From: Cloacibacterium normanense
GTDB taxonomy: Bacteria; Bacteroidota; Bacteroidia; Flavobacteriales; Weeksellaceae
Assembly: GCF_002943105.1 (NCBI RefSeq)
Contig: NZ_PTPZ01000003.1
Coordinates: 432,010 to 496,009, forward strand
Reading direction: 5' to 3'
Length of the DNA stretch: 64,000 bases
Made by a program: the position numbers and the translations under genes
The notes under the pieces: model-generated
Database searches by the model: none
Told to the model about the DNA's origin: nothing
The model's input: only the letters and a program-made list of their open reading frames with translations
Part shown: positions 9,454-16,895 of the stretch, in pieces
Position numbering within the stretch: the stretch's first letter is position 1
Layout of the letters: each line of letters starts with the position of its first letter

Positions 9454-10860
9454 ATGAAAATAACAATCCATAAAATCATTCTTATATTTTTCGTAAGTTT
9501 TTTGGTGGTGTCTTGTCACACAAGACAGAATTACCAAAGAGCTAACGATGTGGTAGACGAAAAGCTTTTCAGAACAGATGCCTTGCCAAAAGACAGTCTA
9601 AGCATGGCAAATCTCTCTTGGAAAGAAATTTTTACCGATGCTGTTTTGCAAAAACACATCGCCAAAGCTTTAGAGAATAATCTAGACATCAGAATCGCTT
9701 TGCAAAATATTGCGAGTGCAGAAGCCTATCTAAAACAGTCAAAAGCAGCGTATCAACCTACCATTTCTGTGGGACCTGATTATTCTTTTAATACTTCTTC
9801 GCTCAATACACAGTTCGGACAAATTGTGGGAGAAAGAAGATACATCAATCAATTTGATATTACTGCAAATCTTGGTTGGGAACTCGACCTTTGGGGAAAA
9901 CTAAAAGGGCAAGAAAAAGCGCAATATGCAGCATATCTGAGTTCTGTTGCAGCGCATCAAAATGTAAAAAGCAATTTGGTGGCTTCTATTGCCACGGCGT
10001 ATTATCAACTGTTGACTTTTGATGAACAGAAGAAAATTTTCAGAAATACCATAGAAATTCGCAAAAAGAATTTAGAAACCACCAAAGCATTAAAAGAAGC
10101 AGGAATTGTTTCGGAAGTAGCGGTTCAACAAAGCGAAGCATTGGTGTATAACGCCGAAGCTTCTTTAGTGACTTTAGACGTTCAGATTCAGATGTTAGAA
10201 AATACCATTTCTTTATTAATGGGTGAAACTTCTCACGAAATCGAAAGAACAGCACTCAGCACTCAGAATTTTTCGCTCAATACGGATTTAGGTTATCCAA
10301 GTGCTCTTTTAGCGAATCGTGCTGATGTGAAACAGGCAGAATTTAACCTCATCAATGCTTTTGAACTCACCAATGCTGCAAAAGCACAATTTTACCCTAG
10401 TCTTAAAATTACAGGAAGTACTGGAGTACAATCTGTAGATATTGACAAGTTATTTAGTGCCAATTCTGTTTTTGCCAATGTTTTGGTAGGTTTGGCTCAA
10501 CCGATTTTGAACAAAAGACAAATCAGAACCAATTACGAAGTAAGTTTGGCCAATCAGGAAAGAGCTTATCTGAATTTCAGGAAAACCATTCTGAATGCGG
10601 GAAATGAAGTTTCAGATGCGTTAAAAATGTACAATGCGCAAGACCAATTCATCGCTTTTAAGAAAAAAGAATTATCAGCGTATGATAAATCCGTAGAGTT
10701 TTCTCAGGAACTGGTGAATTACGGAATGGCAAATTATTTAGAAGTGTTGAATGCCAACGTAAATAAATTGAATGCCGAAATTAATATTGCCAATGCTCAA
10801 TATACCAAATTACAAGCAGGAGTAGAATTATACCGTGCGTTAGGTGGCGGTTGGAGATAG
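9454..10860 (+). CDS. RND outer-membrane efflux lipoprotein (TolC/OprM type)
   Basis: A 468-residue NodT/OprM-family channel. The signal peptide ends in VVSC (Cys21). Two TolC repeats with long coiled-coil helices follow. Typical segments are LDIRIALQNIASAEAYLKQSKAAYQP and GWELDLWGKLKG. It starts 16 bases after the pump stop and ends the operon: a strong terminator follows. With the adaptor and pump it forms the tripartite envelope-spanning complex. Confidence 0.95.
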   Translation: MKITIHKIILIFFVSFLVVSCHTRQNYQRANDVVDEKLFRTDALPKDSLSMANLSWKEIFTDAVLQKHIAKALENNLDIRIALQNIASAEAYLKQSKAAYQPTISVGPDYSFNTSSLNTQFGQIVGERRYINQFDITANLGWELDLWGKLKGQEKAQYAAYLSSVAAHQNVKSNLVASIATAYYQLLTFDEQKKIFRNTIEIRKKNLETTKALKEAGIVSEVAVQQSEALVYNAEASLVTLDVQIQMLENTISLLMGETSHEIERTALSTQNFSLNTDLGYPSALLANRADVKQAEFNLINAFELTNAAKAQFYPSLKITGSTGVQSVDIDKLFSANSVFANVLVGLAQPILNKRQIRTNYEVSLANQERAYLNFRKTILNAGNEVSDALKMYNAQDQFIAFKKKELSAYDKSVEFSQELVNYGMANYLEVLNANVNKLNAEINIANAQYTKLQAGVELYRALGGGWR

Positions 10861-10881
10861 AAAATGTTTTAAAATTTTGTT

Positions 10882-10918
10882 AAAAAGGCGTTCAATTTTA
10901 AGAATTGAGCGCTTTTTT
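10882..10918 (+). terminator. Intrinsic terminator of the efflux operon
   Basis: An approximately 14-bp stem (AAGGCGTTCAATT pairing with AATTGAGCGCTT) followed by T6. Confidence 0.85.
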
Positions 10919-10929
10919 ATCTTAAAATA

Positions 10930-10949
10930 AGACCGTAACGGTCTTTTTA
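10930..10949 (+). promoter_or_regulatory. Short palindrome AGACCG-TAA-CGGTCT before the Crp/Fnr gene
   Basis: A perfect 6-bp-arm inverted repeat followed by T5, just upstream of the promoter at 10956-10980. It may be a second terminator or an operator. A related GACCGT/ACGGTC hairpin precedes the XRE gene at 34188-34209. Confidence 0.4.
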
Positions 10950-10955
10950 AAATTA

Positions 10956-10980
10956 TTGAGTAAAGGTCATTTATATTTTG
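10956..10980 (+). promoter_or_regulatory. Promoter of the Crp/Fnr gene
   Basis: TTG at 10956-10958 and TATATTTTG at 10972-10980 are close to the Bacteroidota -33/-7 consensus. The TTG coincides with an upstream in-frame TTG codon, which argues that translation really starts at the ATG at 11010. Confidence 0.5.
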
Positions 10981-11009
10981 TAAATTGCAGAAAGTTAAAA
11001 TGGTTTGAG

Positions 11010-11612
11010 ATGAGTTTTATTATAGATCAAGAATTTAGTTTTAACACAAATGCTGAGTTAAAAAAATACAAAAAAGACGACCTTATTCACAGTGAAGGAA
11101 GTCATTCGCATTCGTTTTATTATTTGGTAAAAGGAGAACTTTCTGTCTTTCATTTTACCGAAGAAGGAAAAGAATTTTTGCAACACAAAGTGTTTGACCA
11201 AAGTTTTTTCGGGGAACCAGCTGTTCTGTTAGGGAGGCCTTTTCCGGGGAATGTAGTGGTGACTTCAGAATGTGCAGAAATTTACAAAATCAACAAAGAT
11301 AATTTCCTCAATTATCTGAAACAAAAACCAGATTTACTCATAGAATTTACCAAGTCTATTGCCGAAAAATCCATCAGCAAAAGTAATTCTATTAAAAATA
11401 TTGTGTTTCTGAATCCTGAGAACAGAATTTTCAGCCAACTCTGCGATTATAAAAAGCAAAAAAGCTGTGGCGAAGAAAAAATTCTAATAGACATTACCCG
11501 AAAAGAACTTTCGAATATGACGGGACTCAGAACCGAAACCATCATTAGAACCGTAAAAAAAATGGAAAGAGATGGCAAGTTAGAAATTAGAAATGGTAAA
11601 ATTTATTTCTAG
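11010..11612 (+). CDS. Crp/Fnr-family regulator
   Basis: A 200-residue protein counted from the ATG at 11010; an in-frame TTG at 10956 lies inside the promoter. The N-terminal beta-roll includes the phosphate-binding-cassette-like GEPAVLLGRPFPGNVV. The C-terminal winged helix has ITRKELSNMTGLRTETIIRTVKKM, a full-length recognition helix. No N-terminal Cys cluster is visible. A membrane protein gene with an FNR-type site follows in the same direction. The gene is 2.9 kb from the fasciclin gene and 11 kb from the nos promoter, which carry similar sites, so it is a candidate regulator of that set (inference). Confidence 0.85.
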   Translation: MSFIIDQEFSFNTNAELKKYKKDDLIHSEGSHSHSFYYLVKGELSVFHFTEEGKEFLQHKVFDQSFFGEPAVLLGRPFPGNVVVTSECAEIYKINKDNFLNYLKQKPDLLIEFTKSIAEKSISKSNSIKNIVFLNPENRIFSQLCDYKKQKSCGEEKILIDITRKELSNMTGLRTETIIRTVKKMERDGKLEIRNGKIYF

Positions 11613-11617
11613 TCGCT

Positions 11618-11631
11618 GTGATTACAGTCAT
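11618..11631 (+). promoter_or_regulatory. FNR-type palindrome upstream of the 12-helix membrane protein
   Basis: GTGATTACAGTCAT fits the pattern RTGAY-N4-RTCAT shared with the nos and fasciclin promoters. A TAATTTTA box lies 33 bases downstream (11654-11661), the same spacing as at the nos promoter. That box is only 4 bases before the ATG at 11666, so the transcript would be nearly leaderless. Confidence 0.5.
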
Positions 11632-11665
11632 AGAATTAGCGTTTTAATTTCTCTAATTTTAGGGC

Positions 11666-12874
11666 ATGAAAAATCAAGCATTCTTACTTAAGTTTTCTGT
11701 TTTCAGTTTTGTAATCGTTGCGATTTTAGGCGTATTGATGCGCTATAAAATTGCCTTTTCTTTGCCTTTTGTAGAACAAAAACATCTGCAAGAAGCGCAT
11801 TCTCATTTTGCTTTTTACGGCTACATCACTTCGTGTATTTACATTTTAGTAGCGCAATATCTAAGCAAAACCGTAGAAGGAATTCACTTGAAAAAATACC
11901 AAATATTAATTGGGGTTAATTTTTTCGCTTCTTACGGAATTCTGTTGAGTTTTCTCTATGCAGGATATTTTTGGCTGTCCATCATTTTTTCCACCATCGC
12001 TTTGCTGAATAGTTTTGTGTACTATTTTTTCTTGTACAGAGACCTTAAAAACCATCGGGAAAATTCCAAAATTTGGTTTTTAGCAGCTTTTTTCTTTGCC
12101 GTATTGTCATCATTAGGCGTTTTTACATTGAGTTATATGATGGCGACTAAAAATTTGGTACAGGAATTATATTTAGCGTCTACCTATTTTTATCTGCATT
12201 TTCAGTACAACGGATTTTTTATTTTTTCATGTTTAGGATTGCTCTTTTATCACCTCAAAGAAAAAGGAATTTTAATCAGTTCAACAGAAAACAAAATGAT
12301 ATTTTGGTTGTTGTTCATTGGCTGTTTCATTGGCTTCGGTTTATCGGTTTTATGGTTGAAACTGCCTGTTTTCATCTATTTGGTAATCGTTTTGGCAACA
12401 CTTGTTCAAACTCATGGCGCTTTTGTGTTTTTTAAATGGATAAAAAATCAATGGCCAAAGATAAAAACCACTACCAATGCTTTACAGAGATTTGTTTTCA
12501 TCTATGTAGGCTTTGCTTTTGCGGTGAAAATATTCTTGCAGTTGGGTTCAGTAATTCCTGCGGTTTCTCAATTTGCGTTCGGTTTTAGAAACGTGGTCAT
12601 TGCTTATTTACACTTGATTTTATTGATGTGCGTTGCGACTTTTTTATTGAGTCAAGTGATTCAAAATTTTAAAACAAGCCCAAGATTAAATGCTGGATTA
12701 AAATATTTTCTGTTGAGCGTTTTTCTGAATGAATTTTTATTGGGATTAATGGGCATTTTCTCGATAAAATATGTGGCGATTCCTTTTGCCAATGAATTTT
12801 TATTCGGAATTTCTGTACTCATTTTAATTTCCATACTAATCATTTTCAACACCTTAAAGGAAAAAAACAATTAA
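11666..12874 (+). CDS. Twelve-helix membrane protein with heme-copper-oxidase-like histidines
   Basis: A 402-residue protein, hydrophobic throughout, with about 12 membrane helices. Conserved-looking histidines sit in HSHFAFYGY (His45, His47), YLHFQYNGFF and AYLHLILL, at helix ends as in heme-binding subunits. I recognise a Bacteroidota family usually annotated as cytochrome-oxidase-subunit-I-like. An NnrS-like role in nitric oxide stress is an alternative. The Cu-binding His-His pair and the Tyr of true oxidases are not evident. An FNR-type site upstream and the neighbouring Crp/Fnr gene suggest use at low oxygen or during nitrogen-oxide respiration. Confidence 0.6.
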   Translation: MKNQAFLLKFSVFSFVIVAILGVLMRYKIAFSLPFVEQKHLQEAHSHFAFYGYITSCIYILVAQYLSKTVEGIHLKKYQILIGVNFFASYGILLSFLYAGYFWLSIIFSTIALLNSFVYYFFLYRDLKNHRENSKIWFLAAFFFAVLSSLGVFTLSYMMATKNLVQELYLASTYFYLHFQYNGFFIFSCLGLLFYHLKEKGILISSTENKMIFWLLFIGCFIGFGLSVLWLKLPVFIYLVIVLATLVQTHGAFVFFKWIKNQWPKIKTTTNALQRFVFIYVGFAFAVKIFLQLGSVIPAVSQFAFGFRNVVIAYLHLILLMCVATFLLSQVIQNFKTSPRLNAGLKYFLLSVFLNEFLLGLMGIFSIKYVAIPFANEFLFGISVLILISILIIFNTLKEKNN

Positions 12875-12898
12875 ATCCCTTACTTTTTTATAAATCCA

Positions 12899-12933
12899 AA
12901 AAAGGTTTACTGAATTTCAGTAAGCCTTTTTGT
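12899..12933. terminator. Intrinsic terminator
   Basis: Stem AAAGGTTTACTGA / TCAGTAAGCCTTT with a TT loop, followed by T. A near-copy of the stem occurs at 14424-14453. Confidence 0.8.
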
Positions 12934-12965
12934 TGTTTTTAGAATTTGGAAAACTGTAGTTTTTA

Positions 12966-13034
12966 TCTCGTTTCGGTGGCTGAGCTTGTCAAAGCTATAG
13001 TGTAAAAAAATCCGAAGTTTCAATCTTCGGAGTT
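12966..13034. repeat. Dispersed CGGTGGCTGAGC repeat and adjacent hairpin
   Basis: A copy of the CGGTGGCTGAGCYTGTC-type intergenic repeat (12974-12998; other copies near 14030 and, in a related form, 14097, 44985 and 45433). It is followed by the hairpin CCGAAG-TTTCAAT-CTTCGG at 13012-13030, which can stop transcription of the esterase gene on the minus strand. Confidence 0.6.
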
Positions 13035-13098
13035 TTATATCTTTTTAAAAATAATGAAAAGATTGTGAAATAATTATTAAGATTGCTTCTATAGCTTT

Positions 13099-13917
13099 TT
13101 ACTCTGTTTTATTTAATGTCCAAATAATTGCTTTTTCTTTTGTAGCTCTGAAAATAATAGTATGTTTTTCTTTTGGTTCATCGGAAAATTTCCATTTTAG
13201 ATTAGCTTTATTTTCTTTTTTTAAGATGTTTGCTAATTCTTTTGTGAAAGGCGAAATGTCTTTTGCATTTGAACCAGCAAACCAAACTCGTTTTTCGTTT
13301 GATGGAAATTTAGATAAATGTTCTTTTGCTGTTCTTACTAAATAATGATTATTCCACCATAATGAAGGATCAAAAGCAATATAATGGTCAAACATTTGAG
13401 GTGTTAAAAAGAAGGTTTCCATTACAAATAAACCTGATGCAGATTCTCCAATGATGCTTTTTTCATTTGTAGTTCTATATCGTTTGTTAATTTCAGGAAA
13501 AAGTTCATCATTAATAAATGCTCTAAATTTTTCTGAACCACCAACAACTGCTGCGATTTCTTTGTCTTTTTCAATTTCTGTAAAACCTGTTAAATCCCTT
13601 CTTCTTTCAGTATTTTCAATTCCTACTAGAATTAAAGGTTTTATTTTCTTATCTTTTATAAGTTTGGCCAATGTATTAGCAATGTGAGGAAAGTCTTCTT
13701 TTATCCCACCGTCTGCCATATACATCACAGCTAATGAATCCTTATCATTCTTGTAGTTTGGAGGTGTCCAAACATTAATTATTCTTTCTTCACCCACTTT
13801 TTTGGATTGAATTTTAAAGGTTTCGTATTCTGGAATGGGGTCGGTGGGTTGAGATACGTTTGAACAACTTGCAAGTGCAATGATGATGAAAAGTAATTGG
13901 TTGTAAATGAATTTCAT
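13099..13917 (-). CDS. Putative esterase lipoprotein (esterase D / enterochelin-esterase type)
   Basis: A 272-residue alpha/beta-hydrolase. The signal peptide ends in LASC (Cys18), so it is a lipoprotein. The nucleophile is Ser159 in IIGESASGLFV; the second Gly of the usual GxSxG is Ser here. The catalytic His is probably in KEKHTII near the C-terminus. MYMADGG and FDPSLWW are typical of the esterase D/Fes-like family (PF00756), which cleaves acyl or siderophore esters. Stand-alone gene. Confidence 0.8.
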   Translation of the reverse strand: MKFIYNQLLFIIIALASCSNVSQPTDPIPEYETFKIQSKKVGEERIINVWTPPNYKNDKDSLAVMYMADGGIKEDFPHIANTLAKLIKDKKIKPLILVGIENTERRRDLTGFTEIEKDKEIAAVVGGSEKFRAFINDELFPEINKRYRTTNEKSIIGESASGLFVMETFFLTPQMFDHYIAFDPSLWWNNHYLVRTAKEHLSKFPSNEKRVWFAGSNAKDISPFTKELANILKKENKANLKWKFSDEPKEKHTIIFRATKEKAIIWTLNKTE

Positions 13918-14019
13918 ATTTTCAATTTAATCAGTTATTGTTTTTTTTGGTGTCATCTATTCTTATAGAGTAATCTAAAACAAATATAAACAAAACTAAG
14001 GAAAACAGTAATTTTTATC

Positions 14020-14125
14020 TCGGTGGCTGAGCCTGTCGAAGCCACAGTAGAGAAAAAAGACTTTTCAATATTAAAATATAAAATAATTTTCCACCTCGGT
14101 GACTGAGCGTCGTCGAAGTCAGGGT
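14020..14125. repeat. Two dispersed CGGTGRCTGAGC intergenic repeats
   Basis: CTCGGTGGCTGAGCCTGTCG (14020-14039) and CCTCGGTGACTGAGCGTCGT (14094-14113). Each can fold through GTGGCT/AGCCAC or TGACT/AGTCA arms. The second is embedded in a longer copy shared with 44985-45039 and 45433-45487. Confidence 0.65.
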
Positions 14126-14171
14126 CGGGGAAAAGAAAATTATTTCCATCAATCATTCTGTTGAAACGTTT

Positions 14172-14427
14172 TTAAATATAAAATAGAACGAAAGGACAGA
14201 AAATCTCTTGTACATTACAAATCGAGTTGAATTTGATGTCCTAGGAAACCGCAAGCGTTAAAAAAATGTATAACCTTTTCGTTAAAAAAAGTCTGCTGTT
14301 TAAGCTCGGCATTCTGCCGAGTGAGTTTCAGAGTTTTTAGAAAAGGTTATACATTTTTAGCTGAGGATTTCCAGACTTGAACTTTTGGTTCTTTTGGTTC
14401 AAGCCAAAAGAACATATAATAAAAAAA
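14172..14427. ncRNA. Structured dispersed repeat, copy A
   Basis: An approximately 255-nt element also found at 31556-31810 and 51012-51348. A long stem pairs AAAAATGTATAACCTTTTC (14262-14280) with GAAAAGGTTATACATTTTT (14339-14357). Inside sits the hairpin CTCGGCA-TTC-TGCCGAG, and a third hairpin GTTCTTTTGG/CCAAAAGAAC lies near the right end. The long stem changes sequence between copies while pairing is kept, which points to a functional RNA or DNA fold. The 13918-14477 gap contains only this element, the repeats above and a terminator. Confidence 0.7.
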
Positions 14428-14453
14428 GACTTACTAAAAATCAGTAAGCCTTT
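14424..14453. terminator. Terminator of the fasciclin gene
   Basis: CTTACT/AGTAAG hairpin flanked by A-rich and T-rich sequence; it works in either direction. Confidence 0.65.
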
Positions 14454-14477
14454 TGTTGTGAAAAACCTATTTAATAA

Positions 14478-15026
14478 TTATTGTGGTAAAATAACACCAT
14501 CTACTACGTGTACAATTCCGTTAGATGCAGGAACGGTAGCAATAATATTTACCGTTCCATTGATGGTAGGTTTACCATTCACCATTTTAATAGTAATATT
14601 TTTACCGTCTACCATGCCTAATGATTGACCGTCAGTCATTTGTTCTGTTTTAATCACTCCTACATAAGTGTGGTGTCCTAAAATGTCACCCAATTTACTA
14701 TTGTTTTCAGGTTTTAATAAATCATCTACTGTTCCAGCAGGTAATTTATCAAAAGCAGCATTTACAGGCGCAAAAACAGTAAATGGACCTGCATTACTGA
14801 GTGAAGTAGTGAGTCCCGCTGCTTCTACTGCGGTAACAAGGGTAGAAAGATCTTTATTTCCTGCCGCTAATTTTACAATGGTAGGTGCAGAATCTTCGTC
14901 TACTACAGCTTCTTGACCACCAGCTACAGCTTCTGTAGAGGTTGAGGTTTCAGTGGTAGCCTCGGTTTTGTTGCATGAGATAAGTCCTAGAGCAACACAA
15001 GAAAGGATTAGAAATGTCTTTTTCAT
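14478..15026 (-). CDS. Fasciclin (FAS1) domain lipoprotein
   Basis: A 182-residue lipoprotein. The signal peptide ends in GLISC (Cys18), followed by a low-complexity Thr/Ser/Glu linker. One FAS1 domain occupies about 50-182 (GPFTVFAPVNAAFDKLPAGT, later HTYVGVI and NGIVHVVDGVILP). FAS1 proteins act in adhesion or envelope organisation. Its promoter carries an FNR-type site at the same spacing as the nos promoter, so it is probably induced together with nitrous oxide respiration. It follows the nos operon on the same strand but beyond a terminator. Confidence 0.92.
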   Translation of the reverse strand: MKKTFLILSCVALGLISCNKTEATTETSTSTEAVAGGQEAVVDEDSAPTIVKLAAGNKDLSTLVTAVEAAGLTTSLSNAGPFTVFAPVNAAFDKLPAGTVDDLLKPENNSKLGDILGHHTYVGVIKTEQMTDGQSLGMVDGKNITIKMVNGKPTINGTVNIIATVPASNGIVHVVDGVILPQ

Positions 15027-15045
15027 ATTTTTATAAAATTTTAAA

Positions 15046-15090
15046 TAAAATTACGAGCAAACCCAGTCATGCTTTTATGATTGTAATCAT
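15046..15090 (-). promoter_or_regulatory. Fasciclin promoter with FNR-type palindrome
   Basis: The perfect palindrome ATGATTGTAATCAT (15077-15090) is centred 34 bases upstream of TAATTTTA (15046-15053, minus strand), a 7/8 match to TAnnTTTG. This places the site at about -41.5. Confidence 0.65.
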
Positions 15091-15147
15091 AAAATAAAGG
15101 CTTGAAAACGTGAGATTTATCAGAGAATTGAAAAAGAGCTAAATTGA

Positions 15148-15183
15148 TATTTTAAAAAAAAATCTTCCCAAAAGAGGGAAGAT
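15148..15183 (-). terminator. Terminator of the nos operon
   Basis: On the minus strand the stem ATCTTCCC/GGGAAGAT (15162-15183) is followed by a run of eight T (A-run at 15154-15161 on the plus strand). Confidence 0.8.
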
Positions 15184-15209
15184 CTACAAAAAAACACAAA
15201 TGATGAAAA

Positions 15210-15977
15210 TTATAAATCTTTCTTATTAAATTTGATATAAGAGAGCAGAAAAGGGACTGCAATCCAAATGAAGAGAATCACCATAGAAATTCCCATTCCG
15301 CCGCCTGAACCAAAAATATCTTTAAAAACTGCTCCAGAATAGCCGAGCATCGCTGAAATATTGAGTTGCAAGAGCACGAAAATTCGAGCAAGACCAATAG
15401 GATTTATCGCTGCTAAAGTCGCCATGATTCCTTCTATGGGATAATCCGAAAATTGGAACATGAGAACCAATAAAATGCCGTCATAAATAATAGCAAAAAA
15501 CAACCAAACAAAAATCGAAATGCCTATTCCTTTCGCACGGTCTCTACTGACGATAGAAGACAGCATGGCAAAAGCCGTGAAAATAACCGAAAGCATTACT
15601 CCAATGATAATAAGCGAAAACCCTGTTTCTATAGAAGAATAAAGTAAAATAGGAACGCCACAACCAAGCAAATACGCCAGAATCAATGCGGAGGAAAGCC
15701 CGATAAAAATATTCAACCAAATTTTACCTCTTGCAATCGGTTGACTGAGCAATAATTCTATAAACTGACTGCTGTTATAGACGTAAATCGTAGAAAAAAT
15801 AATGCTCACAAGTGGAACCACCAATAAAACAATATTGAGCAAACTCAGAGTAGCTTTGGTATAATTGCTGTCTAATCCCAATACTGACCATGAAATAACA
15901 AAGAGGAGTAGGGTATACAACAAGACGATTTTATTCTTTAAAATGTCGAAAAAGATGAATTTTGCGATATTGTTCAT
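15210..15977 (-). CDS. nosY: NosY, membrane permease of the copper/sulfur ABC transporter for nitrous oxide reductase maturation
   Basis: A 255-residue ABC-2 type permease with six predicted membrane helices (first near 14-32, last near 228-248). NosDFY supplies sulfide for the CuZ cluster of NosZ and delivers copper received from NosL. The start overlaps the end of nosF by four bases (ATGA), so the two are translationally coupled. It is the last gene of the nos operon. Sequence alone fits any ABC-2 permease; the position after nosD and nosF makes the assignment. Confidence 0.88.
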   Translation of the reverse strand: MNNIAKFIFFDILKNKIVLLYTLLLFVISWSVLGLDSNYTKATLSLLNIVLLVVPLVSIIFSTIYVYNSSQFIELLLSQPIARGKIWLNIFIGLSSALILAYLLGCGVPILLYSSIETGFSLIIIGVMLSVIFTAFAMLSSIVSRDRAKGIGISIFVWLFFAIIYDGILLVLMFQFSDYPIEGIMATLAAINPIGLARIFVLLQLNISAMLGYSGAVFKDIFGSGGGMGISMVILFIWIAVPFLLSYIKFNKKDL

Positions 15978-16687
15978 GGCTTCATTTCCTTTAAAATACT
16001 GATGATACTTTCTGAGATTTTCTCGGTTTTTCTTTCCGTCATTAATTCTTCTACAGATTGGTGAACAATGACTTTTCCTTCATTCATAAAAACAATTTCA
16101 CTCACAATATCATCCAATTCGCTTAAGAGGTGAGAGGTGATAATGATGAGTTTTCCTTTGTTTTTCTCCTTGATGATTTTATTTTTTAAAATTTCAGAAG
16201 CAAGTGGGTCCAAACCTGCCGTAGGTTCATCTAAAATAATAATTCCAGGATTGAATAAAAAAGCCAAAACTGCACTTACTTTTTGGGTAGTTCCCCCAGA
16301 AAGTGTGCGCATTTTTTTGTCGAAAATACTTTCCAGTTCGAAAGCTTCTAAAAGTTCAGTATCTAATTCGTTTTCAGAGACTTTTCGGGTATCTTTAATC
16401 ATCTGAATGGTTTGTGCGATGGTCATATTTTCAGGATATCGACCAATTTGAGGCATGTAACCAATATTTTTTCGGTAGAGATAATGTTCTTTTACACTTT
16501 CATTATTGACCAAAATATCGCCATCTTCTACTACATTTAATCCGAGAATACATTTAATAAGGGTAGTTTTTCCGCATCCATTGGGACCAATGAGTGCTAC
16601 AGAATGCCCATCATTAAAGCGAATATTCACCTGATTAAGCGCAGTGAACTTATTGAATTTTTTGGTTAAATTTTTTATTTCAATCAT
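15974..16687 (-). CDS. nosF: NosF, ATPase of the NosDFY transporter
   Basis: A 237-residue ABC ATPase. Walker A GPNGCGKTT is near residue 35, the Q-loop region is NIGYMPQIGRYPENM, the signature is LSGGTTQKV, and Walker B is GIIILDEPTAGLD. The switch His is in ITSHLLSEL. It powers NosD/NosY-mediated transport for NosZ maturation at the inner membrane. It is separated from nosD by a 197-base spacer made of an 8-bp tandem repeat, an unusual insertion inside an operon. Confidence 0.93.
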   Translation of the reverse strand: MIEIKNLTKKFNKFTALNQVNIRFNDGHSVALIGPNGCGKTTLIKCILGLNVVEDGDILVNNESVKEHYLYRKNIGYMPQIGRYPENMTIAQTIQMIKDTRKVSENELDTELLEAFELESIFDKKMRTLSGGTTQKVSAVLAFLFNPGIIILDEPTAGLDPLASEILKNKIIKEKNKGKLIIITSHLLSELDDIVSEIVFMNEGKVIVHQSVEELMTERKTEKISESIISILKEMKP

Positions 16688-16736
16688 AACTTTTTATAAA
16701 AATAATTTTTAAAATCACAAAACGGTGCACCAATTC

Positions 16737-16895
16737 ACCATTCATCCTTCACCATTTTACAACTCCACGATTTTACGACTTCACAACTTCACAACTTTAC
16801 AACTTTACAACTTTACGACTTTACGACTTTACAACTTTACGACTTTACAACTTTACAACTTTACAACTTCATAACTCCATAACCTCATAACTCCA
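16737..16895. repeat. 8-bp tandem repeat array between nosD and nosF
   Basis: About 18 tandem copies of (A/G)ACTTTAC and relatives (CACAACTT, CATAACTC) run from the nosF upstream region into the last codons of nosD. The array is AT-rich with strong strand asymmetry (C but little G on the plus strand). Confidence 0.85.

Noticed and set aside
10956..11009. An upstream TTG start for the Crp/Fnr gene
   Set aside because: The TTG is the likely -33 element and the -7 box lies inside the extended frame, so the transcript would begin after that codon.
11666..12874. A true cytochrome oxidase subunit I
   Set aside because: At 402 residues with no visible CuB histidine pair or cross-linked Tyr, it is too short and lacks the catalytic set. 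No other oxidase subunits are beside it.
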